64,000 nucleotides of DNA from Flavobacteriaceae bacterium (lineage in GTDB: Bacteria; Bacteroidota; Bacteroidia; Flavobacteriales; Flavobacteriaceae), in contig JAKMDI010000022.1 in NCBI GenBank assembly GCA_022428005.1, forward strand, positions 31,473 to 95,472, written 5' to 3'. The notes below the pieces were generated by a model. That model had not been told where the DNA came from, made no database searches, and worked only from the letters and a program-made list of their open reading frames with translations. Position numbers and translations under genes: made by a program. This document shows, piece after piece, positions 1-8,900 of this stretch. Each line of letters opens with the position of its first letter. Position 1 is the stretch's first letter.

Positions 1-2
1 AC

Positions 3-1118
3 GAAGCATATGCCAAACAATTCAATCCTGTAAAATACGATGCCGAACAATGGGCAAAAACAATGAAAAATGCGGGAATGAAATATGTGGTAATTACCTC
101 AAAACATCACGATGGCTTTGCCCTCTGGGACTCTGCAGTGTCTGACTATGACATTGTTGATTATGCACCCTATGGGAAAGACATCCTAAAATCTTTGGCT
201 GAAGCTTGTAAAGCACAGGGAATTAAATTTGGACTCTACCATTCCATAATGGATTGGCATCATCCACAAGCACAAGCCAATGACGCTCCAAATTATCGCT
301 ATAATGAAATTTTCAACCCTGAATTTCCCCAATATGTTGAAAACTTCCTAAAACCTCAACTCAAAGAATTGGTCGCGCAATACGACCCCGATATTTTGTG
401 GTTTGATGGTGAGTGGATCCCTGACTTCACCCACGAAATGGGACTGGATTTATATCAATATGTCAGGACTCTAAAACCTTCAATCATCATCAACAACAGG
501 GTCGATAAAGGAAGAAAGGGAATGGAAGGAATGAACAAGGATGATAAAAAATACGCCGGCGATTTCGGAACTCCTGAACAAGAAATATTGGAGGGTACCT
601 CCACCATGGATTGGGAATCCTGTATGACCATGAATGACACTTGGGGGTTTAAGTCTTTTGACGAAAATTGGAAATCATCAAAGACATTAATCCACAATTT
701 GATTGATATCACTGCAAAGGGAGGTAATTATCTTTTGAATATAGGCCCTACTGCGGAGGGACAGATACCCAATCCCAGCCAAGAACGTTTGGCCAACATG
801 GGCAGCTGGCTTGAGGTCAATGGAGAGGCGATTTACGCTACCCAAAAATTTAAAAAGGCCTACAAACAAGGAGAAAACATCAGGTTTACCAAAAAAACAA
901 ATCAACCCTACTTGTACGCCATTACGTTTGAGCAACCCAGTCAGCAACTGGTTTTAAAGCACATTCAACCCAGAGAGGACAGCAGTATTCGGGTCCTGGG
1001 CCATGAAGGTGTTTTGGATTGGACTTTCGACCCCACTAAAGGATTGATCATTAAAATCCCTGAAGACTTAACTGGGAAAATGGCTTGGACTTTTAAAATA
1101 GAGGGAAAAGAGATATAA
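3..1118 (+). CDS. alpha-L-fucosidase (GH29), 5'-truncated by the window edge
   Basis: Frame is open from the window start ([44 protein letters not shown]); GH29 nucleophile motif [11 protein letters not shown]-track start at 63 is an internal Met. Confidence 0.93.
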   Translation, partial: EAYAKQFNPVKYDAEQWAKTMKNAGMKYVVITSKHHDGFALWDSAVSDYDIVDYAPYGKDILKSLAEACKAQGIKFGLYHSIMDWHHPQAQANDAPNYRYNEIFNPEFPQYVENFLKPQLKELVAQYDPDILWFDGEWIPDFTHEMGLDLYQYVRTLKPSIIINNRVDKGRKGMEGMNKDDKKYAGDFGTPEQEILEGTSTMDWESCMTMNDTWGFKSFDENWKSSKTLIHNLIDITAKGGNYLLNIGPTAEGQIPNPSQERLANMGSWLEVNGEAIYATQKFKKAYKQGENIRFTKKTNQPYLYAITFEQPSQQLVLKHIQPREDSSIRVLGHEGVLDWTFDPTKGLIIKIPEDLTGKMAWTFKIEGKEI

Positions 1119-1126
1119 CTGCGCGC

Positions 1127-1951
1127 ATGAGAATCGATAGCCATCAACACTTTTGGAAGTTTGACCCCATTCGGGACGCCTGGATCGATGCTTCTATGGA
1201 AAAAATAGCTCGGGATTTTTTACCGGAAGATTTAAAACCTTTACTCGATCAGAGTAAAATAGACGGGTGTGTAGCTGTTCAAGCGGACCAATCTGAGACA
1301 GAAACTGATTTTTTATTAGATCTTGCTGGGCGTTACGATTTTGTAAAAGGCGTTGTGGGTTGGGTCGATTTGAGGTCTCCCCAACTTTCAGAGCGATTAG
1401 AACACTATTGTAATAACAGTTTTTTTAAGGGTGTGAGACACATTGTGCAAGCTGAGAAAGATGGTTTTATGCTGCAAGAATCTTTTTTAAAAGGCATTCA
1501 ACAACTAAAAGATTTCAACCTCACTTTCGATATATTAATATTTCCGCACCAATTAGAGGAAGCCGTGGCTTTAGTAAAAAAGAATCCTGAGCAAGCCTTT
1601 GTGCTGGATCACATTGCAAAACCCTACATCAAAGACAAGAAAATTGATCAATGGGCAAAACACATCAATCAATTGGCAGTGCATCAAAATGTATATTGTA
1701 AGCTATCTGGTCTTTTGACGGAGGCCGACTGGAATCATTGGCAGGAAGAAGATTTTACCGCCTACCTTACTGTGATTATGAAAGCTTTTGGCGCCGATCG
1801 ATTGATGTATGGATCCGACTGGCCAGTGTGTCTTTTGGCAGGGAGCTATCCCCACGTGGTTCGCATCGTTGAAAATTTTATCTCCTCCCTGTCCACGGTT
1901 GATCAGAAAAAAATAATGGGTCAAAATGCACATCATTTTTATAACTTATAG
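1127..1951 (+). CDS. amidohydrolase family protein, probable L-fuconolactone hydrolase
   Basis: MRIDSHQHFWKFDP...LDHIAKP...MYGSDWPVC amidohydrolase_2 motifs; position in fucose operon. Confidence 0.85.
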   Translation: MRIDSHQHFWKFDPIRDAWIDASMEKIARDFLPEDLKPLLDQSKIDGCVAVQADQSETETDFLLDLAGRYDFVKGVVGWVDLRSPQLSERLEHYCNNSFFKGVRHIVQAEKDGFMLQESFLKGIQQLKDFNLTFDILIFPHQLEEAVALVKKNPEQAFVLDHIAKPYIKDKKIDQWAKHINQLAVHQNVYCKLSGLLTEADWNHWQEEDFTAYLTVIMKAFGADRLMYGSDWPVCLLAGSYPHVVRIVENFISSLSTVDQKKIMGQNAHHFYNL

Positions 1952-1954
1952 GCC

Positions 1955-2740
1955 ATGGATTTAAAGCTTCAGGAAAAAATAATCTTGGTTACGGGTGGGT
2001 CAAAGGGAATCGGCCATGCCATCTCTCATGTTTTGGCAGCGGACGGCGCCATACCTTTTATTGTCAGCCGAGATGAAAAAAGCATACTACAAACCAAAGA
2101 AGAAATCGAAAAAAAGGGAGGGAAATGTGCTTTTGCCATTGCAGAACTGACTGATCCCGAACAATGCAAAAGGGCCGTGGAAAAAGCCATCTCATTGTAC
2201 GGAACCCTTCATGGTTTGGTAAATAATGCTGGTGTCAATGATGGGGTGGGGCTCGAAAATGGAAATGCAGAAGATTTTGTCCTTTCTTTGAAAAAAAATG
2301 TCGTCCACTATTTCGTAATGGCCCAAGCCTGCTTGCCCTATCTAAAACAAAATAAAGGGGCAATTGTCAACATTGGGTCTAAAGTATCTGTAACAGGACA
2401 AGGAGGGACTTCTGCCTACGCTGCAGCATGCGGTGGAAGAAATGCCCTAACCCGAGAGTGGGCTGTTGAATTACTTCCATATGCCGTGCGCGTAAATGGG
2501 GTTATGGTTGCGGAGAGTTATACCCCGCTCTATGAAAAGTGGATCAACACATTCCCCAACCCCCAAAAGAAATTAGATCAAATTGAAACAAAAATTCCTT
2601 TGGAAAAAAGAATGACCACACCCGAGGAAATTGCCAATACCGTCGCTTTTTTGATGTCAGAAAAATCGAGTCATACCACTGGTCAGTTGCTTTATGTAGA
2701 CGGTGGTTATGTTCATTTAGACCGGTCAATAAACCCTTAA
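1955..2740 (+). CDS. SDR family oxidoreductase, probable L-fucose dehydrogenase type; catalytic Lys replaced by Cys
   Basis: VTGGSKGIG Rossmann motif, NNAG, Ser and Tyr of the catalytic triad present (NIGSK...SAY) but YAAAC instead of YxxxK. Confidence 0.85.
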   Translation: MDLKLQEKIILVTGGSKGIGHAISHVLAADGAIPFIVSRDEKSILQTKEEIEKKGGKCAFAIAELTDPEQCKRAVEKAISLYGTLHGLVNNAGVNDGVGLENGNAEDFVLSLKKNVVHYFVMAQACLPYLKQNKGAIVNIGSKVSVTGQGGTSAYAAACGGRNALTREWAVELLPYAVRVNGVMVAESYTPLYEKWINTFPNPQKKLDQIETKIPLEKRMTTPEEIANTVAFLMSEKSSHTTGQLLYVDGGYVHLDRSINP

Positions 2741-2742
2741 AT

Positions 2743-4035
2743 ATGAAAAAAACTGTTGTCTCTAAGGAAGTACTTTTACCTTTTATTTTAATCACTTCAC
2801 TATTTGCGCTTTGGGGTTTTGCCAATGCGGTTACAGACCCTATGGTACAAGCGTTTAAAAAAGTTCTTGAACTGTCCAATTCACAAGCAGCATGGGTTCA
2901 GATGGCGTTCTACGGTGGCTATTTCTGCATGGCACTCCCTGCCGCCCTTTTTGTCAGGAAATACTCTTATAAAGTAGGCGTTTTAATCGGTCTGGCTTTG
3001 TATGCTTGTGGTGCCCTGTTGTTCTATCCTGCAGCCATAACAGAACAATTTTGGTTTTTTTGTTTTGGGCTGTATATCTTGACTTTTGGTTTGGCCTTTT
3101 TAGAAACTACTGCCAACCCCTATATTTTGGCCATGGGTGATAAATCTACTGCTACGCAAAGACTTAATTTAGCCCAAGCTTTTAATCCCCTGGGACTCAT
3201 TTTAGGACTATTGGTGGCCCAACAGTTTGTTTTAAAAAAATTGCAATCAGACAATATCACAGATTTCGGTACGCTGGAGGAAGCCAAAAAAATCATGATC
3301 CGTACAGCCGACCTGATGGTGATTCGTGATCCTTATGTGATTTTAGGTTTGGTGGTTATGGCCGTTTTTGTGTTGATCGCCATTTCTAAGATGCCACAGG
3401 CCAAAGACGATGGGGATATGGCACCACTAAAAAGTACTTTTTCCAGTCTTTTTGAAAATGAAAATTATCGAAATGGAGTACTTTCTCAAGTGCTTTATGT
3501 CGGGGCTCAAATCATGTGTTGGACCTACATTTATCAGTATGCTGAGGCCATTGGTATTTCCAGTCAGGATGCCGCGAATTATCAATTTATATGTTTTATA
3601 GTATTTCTTGTTGGAAGGGCTATAGGAACCTACCTTTTGAGATTTGTCAACGCTGGAAAACTACTTTTTCAATTTGCTATAATGGCGGGGATTTGTGTGC
3701 TGGGAACTGTATTTATAAAAGGAATTGTTGGGCTTTACGCACTGGTGGCCATATCCTTTTTTATGTCCCTCATGTTCCCAACCATATATGGAATCGCCTT
3801 AGAAGATTTGGATGAAAAAGAATCAAAAATCGGAGCGGCTGGTTTGGTCATGGCCATCGTTGGGGGAGCCTTGATGCCCAAATTACAAGGAATGGTTATT
3901 GATCTGGGGGGAAGTGGTGTTGCGGATACAACAATCATGGGAGTATCCGAGGTAAATTTCTCATTTCTACTTCCATTCTTGTGTTTTATTTTTATTGCCC
4001 TTTACGGAAAAAAGGTTTTTAATCAAGCAAAATGA
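2743..4035 (+). CDS. fucP: L-fucose:H+ symporter, MFS family
   Basis: 430 aa MFS protein with FucP-like features (FALWGFANAVTDPMVQAF, FLETTANPYI, FPTIYGIAL). Confidence 0.9.
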   Translation: MKKTVVSKEVLLPFILITSLFALWGFANAVTDPMVQAFKKVLELSNSQAAWVQMAFYGGYFCMALPAALFVRKYSYKVGVLIGLALYACGALLFYPAAITEQFWFFCFGLYILTFGLAFLETTANPYILAMGDKSTATQRLNLAQAFNPLGLILGLLVAQQFVLKKLQSDNITDFGTLEEAKKIMIRTADLMVIRDPYVILGLVVMAVFVLIAISKMPQAKDDGDMAPLKSTFSSLFENENYRNGVLSQVLYVGAQIMCWTYIYQYAEAIGISSQDAANYQFICFIVFLVGRAIGTYLLRFVNAGKLLFQFAIMAGICVLGTVFIKGIVGLYALVAISFFMSLMFPTIYGIALEDLDEKESKIGAAGLVMAIVGGALMPKLQGMVIDLGGSGVADTTIMGVSEVNFSFLLPFLCFIFIALYGKKVFNQAK

Positions 4036-4382
4036 GTAGGTACTGTCTGGCATTAGACCTGGTCAACGATCCATTCTTAATAGATCAATATCTTGAACAC
4101 CACAAAAAAGTGTGGCCTGAAATCATAGAAAGTATTAAAGATAGTGGCATTAAATCCATGGAAATTTATCATGTTGCGGACCGACTTTTTATGATTATTG
4201 AAACAGAAAAAGATTTTAGTTTTAAAAAGAAAAGTAAAATGGATGCGCACAATCCTTATGTAATCAAATGGGAGGAACTGATGTCCCAATACCAAAAAGT
4301 ATTACCCTTAGCAAATGCGGGCGAAAAATGGATTTTGATGGACAAGGTTTTTGATCTTATTGAAACAAAACAACAGACATGA
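4032..4382 (+). CDS. L-rhamnose/L-fucose mutarotase family protein
   Basis: 116 aa RhaM-like (HHKKVWPEIIESIKDSGIKSMEIYH); overlaps fucP stop by ATGA. Confidence 0.82.
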   Translation: MSRYCLALDLVNDPFLIDQYLEHHKKVWPEIIESIKDSGIKSMEIYHVADRLFMIIETEKDFSFKKKSKMDAHNPYVIKWEELMSQYQKVLPLANAGEKWILMDKVFDLIETKQQT

Positions 4383-5839
4383 GGTATTTCTTTGTTTTTT
4401 GTCTTTCATTATATGTGATAAGTTGTAATCCTACAACTGAAAAAACACAACAAAAAAATCTGCCCAATATCTTATTTTTATTTGCAGATGACTTTACTTA
4501 TGACGCCATCCGAGCACTTGGTAATGACATCATCCACACGCCAAACTTAGATCGTTTGGTAAAAAATGGGACCCATTTTAATCAAGCATTCAATATGGGT
4601 GGCTGGAATGGTGCCGTATGTGTTGCCTCCCGTTCCATGATCATTACAGGAAAAAGTATTTGGAGGGCCAAAGCTTTATCAGATCAATGGAAAAAAAGTG
4701 AAATGCATGAGCTGGCCCAGGAGAGTTGGGGAAAACTCATGGAGCAACAAGGCTACCAAACCTATATGACTGGAAAATGGCACGTCTCCATAGCTCCAGA
4801 AAAAATTTTTCAGACGGTCCGCCATGTGCGCCCAGGCATGCCCAAGGATTTTTTTAGAAAAGGCAATCAGAAGGGATATCACCGACCAAAAATTGGGGAA
4901 GCTGATGTATGGAGCCCCACAGATTCATTGAATGGAGGCTTTTGGGAGGGTGGAAAACATTGGAGTGAGGTAGCAAAAGACGATGCCATAGATTTCATAG
5001 AAAAATCTCGTGAAAAGGCATCCCCATTTTTTATGTACATCGCCTTTAATGCACCCCACGATCCCCGTCAGTCTCCACAAAAATATCTGGATCTTTATCC
5101 ATTAGAGGATATTACTCTTCCCAAAAACTGGTTGCCCGAGTATCCTTACAAAGAGGCCATTGGAAATCCAAAAACCTTGAGAGATGAGGCCTTAGCCCCT
5201 TTTCCACGGACACCTTTTTCAATCAAAACCCACATTAAGGAATATTATGCTATCATCTCTCACCTCGATCATCAAATAGGAACCATTTTAGAAGCTTTAG
5301 AAGCCTCCGGCCAAGCACAAAATACCTATATATTTTTTACAGGCGATCATGGGCTTTCTGTCGGTAAACACGGGCTGTTGGGTAAACAAAGTATGTTTGA
5401 ACACAGCATCAGAGTTCCGCTGATTGTGACGGGGCCCGATATTCCAAAAAATAGAAGTATCTCTCACGAAGTCTATTTACAGGACGTCATGGCCACAAGT
5501 CTTGCATTGGGGAAAATTACACCCCCCGAATCACATGAGTTTAAAAGTTTTCTAAAGTTAGTTCAAGGTAAAGAGGAAAAGCCTTTATATCCAGAAGGTA
5601 TTTATGGAGCTTACATCAATCGACAAAGAATGATCCGAAAAGGAAATCTCAAACTGATGGTTTACCCTAAAATCAAAAAAGTCCTTTTATTTGACATCGA
5701 AAAAGACCCATTGGAAATGCAGGACCTCTCCGACCAGCTTGAGTACAGGGATACCCTCCTAAATCTTTTTGATAATCTGAAACAATTGCAAATAAAAATG
5801 GGAGATACGCTCGACCTGTCAACTTCTATTCCACTGTAA
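4379..5839 (+). CDS. sulfatase (formylglycine-dependent), lipoprotein-like
   Basis: NILFLFADD metal-binding start, CVASRSMIITGK FGly signature, FTGDHGLSVGKHGLLGKQSMFEHS; N-terminal lipobox-like LYVISCN; ATGA overlap with preceding gene. Confidence 0.92.
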   Translation: MRYFFVFCLSLYVISCNPTTEKTQQKNLPNILFLFADDFTYDAIRALGNDIIHTPNLDRLVKNGTHFNQAFNMGGWNGAVCVASRSMIITGKSIWRAKALSDQWKKSEMHELAQESWGKLMEQQGYQTYMTGKWHVSIAPEKIFQTVRHVRPGMPKDFFRKGNQKGYHRPKIGEADVWSPTDSLNGGFWEGGKHWSEVAKDDAIDFIEKSREKASPFFMYIAFNAPHDPRQSPQKYLDLYPLEDITLPKNWLPEYPYKEAIGNPKTLRDEALAPFPRTPFSIKTHIKEYYAIISHLDHQIGTILEALEASGQAQNTYIFFTGDHGLSVGKHGLLGKQSMFEHSIRVPLIVTGPDIPKNRSISHEVYLQDVMATSLALGKITPPESHEFKSFLKLVQGKEEKPLYPEGIYGAYINRQRMIRKGNLKLMVYPKIKKVLLFDIEKDPLEMQDLSDQLEYRDTLLNLFDNLKQLQIKMGDTLDLSTSIPL

Positions 5840-5960
5840 AGGCACTTTACGCTTCAATTGGTCATAGCACATGAAGGGTGATAGATTTTAATTGATATTT
5901 TATTTACTTACTATATTTATATTTTAAGATAAATTATCATTTTCTTTGTATAGGTTTATC

Positions 5961-8900
5961 ATGGGGCATTTGAAGTTTTTATTTAATTTACTGACTATCA
6001 GCTTTTACTTTGTTTTTTTTCAAGGCGAAGGCAGTGCAAAAATGAATCATAATTTTTTTGAAAGTAAATCTTTTCACTACGATTCCAATTCCAATAAATC
6101 TATCCTAAATACCGCGTTCAAGCCCCTATCTACTTCGGATTACGAAGCCGCCGAACCGAACAATAGTGCTTTTGATTTAGTCCACAACACCACGAGTAAT
6201 CCACCCCTTTTGACGAGCACAACTTCAAGCGTATTGTCTCCCAATAACGGTTGGATCAGTTCTACAGGAAATTTTCAGGCTTTTAGTGGTAGTTCAGGAA
6301 ATCACCCTTTCCTCGGTGATGACACGCTCATTTTCGCTCATGAAGATAACAGTAGCGTTTATAAGTCTTTTGATATATCGACCAGTGCTTCGAGTATCAC
6401 TTTTAAGGTAGATTATATTAAAAATGGAACGCCCGACACAGCTAGGGTTAGATTTGAATTTTACAATGGGAATAGTTTTGTATCGAGTATCGATGGGCCT
6501 GTTTTTACAGGTGCAGATTATTATCAAACCTACTCTACAACATTTACATTCCCTACAAATGCCAATATATTAAAACTAGAGCTCCATCAAATAGATGAAG
6601 CGGAATTTTGGGCGGGAAATTATGGATTTAAATTTTTAAACCTAGAGATTTATGGTGTTGAAAATGGGACGACAAACCCATCGAATCAAGTAACTGCAAC
6701 TATAGATCAGGAAAACGTTAGCTCTAATGCAAGTGCGGGGGGCATCTCACAATGGCAATCATTTACGATCTCAAATACTGGTCAGCTATCCGCAGTATCA
6801 TGGAAAATGGCAAATCCAGTTACTAATGGCGACAGCCAACCCATCCAGCTAAGTATTTACAGGGGTGAGGGAACCGGAGGAACATTGGTTGCTCAAAGTC
6901 AAAGCTTATATACACCAGCCTTCAATGATGCGAATGGCAATTATATATCCGGTGAATATGTTTTATATGACATGAGTTCAGATAATGTCTTTGTTAGCTC
7001 TAATGAGGTAATGACAGTGAAATTAGAGCTCACGTCAGGTAATCAAGATGTTGGTTTTTTGGATCTTCACACTGGAAATCCATACGATAGAGGTAGAGGT
7101 TCAAATAATGAGAATTGGGACTATCTTTTTAAAGCTTATGTTATTCCGGCTAAAATTTATTTTGAAAATGGAACTTGTAAATGTCCAAATGCAACTGTTG
7201 GAGATACTGCTACGATTAGCGGAACTACCTATACTGTGGTTGATAACGCTACTGTAGGTAGTCAAATTTCAAATAGCAATTACAATCTGTGTACTACATT
7301 GGTTACAGATATGAGCCAACTTTTTGAGGGAAACACAAGTTTTAACGCAAACATTGGGTTTTGGGATACATCTTCGGTTACTGATATGAAAAAAATGTTT
7401 AATCAGGCAATTTCCTTTAATAAGGATATCTCAAGCTGGGATACGTCTTCTGTTACCAACATGGAGGAAATGTTTGCCTGGACTTCATTTAACCAAGATT
7501 TATCGGGTTGGTGTGTCACTGATATCACCACTGAACCAGACTTTTTCTCTGATAACTCAGCACTAACAGACGCCAACAAACCAGTATGGGGTACTTGCCC
7601 GTTTATTTCAGTGATCCTTTCAGTTACTAACACTGACAAAATAGTATCAAATACCAGTGTTACAACCATAACTGCTGATTTCTCAAAGAGTTTGGCCACC
7701 ACACCTACAATAAGTCTCTCAGGAATCGCTTCAAATTTATTAATGTCTGCCACGGCCTCCGATACCGTTTGGACCTACAGCTGGACCGTTTCAACAACCG
7801 TTACTTCGACTACAGCAACGGTATCTGGAACTGATTTAGCAGGAAATGTCTGTTCTGGAACAGACAGCATAACTTTTACAATAGACCGAGTAAAACCTTA
7901 TATTATTTCAGCGACGATTTCAAACAATTTAAACCTCGATTATATAAGTTTTACTTCAACCAATACGCTCTCTATTGAATTCAGTGAAAAGATCAATGAA
8001 CTTACCTTTACTGCCTCTGATATTACCATTTTCCCATCAGGTTTTTTCTCCATCACTGAGGGTTACAGTAATGACGATATCACTTTTTTAGGATATTTAA
8101 ATGTACTGTCCAGTTATTCAGGAATGGTCACACTAACATTAAATGAAAATTCATTAGAAGATATTGCAGGAAATTTAAATTTAGAGTTTTCAAAAACATT
8201 TATTGCCGATAGCACAACGCCTTCAGTCATCCTATCCGACACTGACGCTGACGATATTGTTGCCAATTCCGATGTAGTGACCATCACTGCGACTTTCTCT
8301 GAGCATATGACGGCAACCCCCACATTAAATCTCTCTGGAATTGGATCCAATTTACTGATGTCTTCCACGGCCTCCGAATCGGTTTGGACTTATTCTTGGA
8401 CGGTGTCAACATCCGTTAGCTCAACTACCGCAACAGTATCCGGAACGGATTTGTCGGGAAATCCCTATTCTGGAAACGATGGTATTACTTTTATTTTGGA
8501 CAATGCCGCTCCAACGGTTGTCTTAACGTCCGATGATACTGACCAAATAGTATCCAACTCAGATTTAGTAATCATTAACGCGACTTTCTCTGAGCCTATG
8601 ACGGCAACCCCCACATTAAATCTCTCTGGAATTGGATCCAATTTATTGATGTCTTCCACGGCCTCCAAGTCGATTTGGACCTATTCTTGGACAGTTTCAA
8701 CATCCGTTAGCTCAACTACCGCAACAGTATCCGGAACAGATTTGTCGGAAAATCCCTATTCTGGAAACGATGGTATTACTTTTATTTTGGACAATGCAGC
8801 GCCCAGTGTAGTCCTGTCTCATAATTTACCACCAGCTCAAAAAGGTACTTTTGGAGCAAGCGGGACCCTAAAATTCTACGCCTTATTTTCTGAGCCTATG

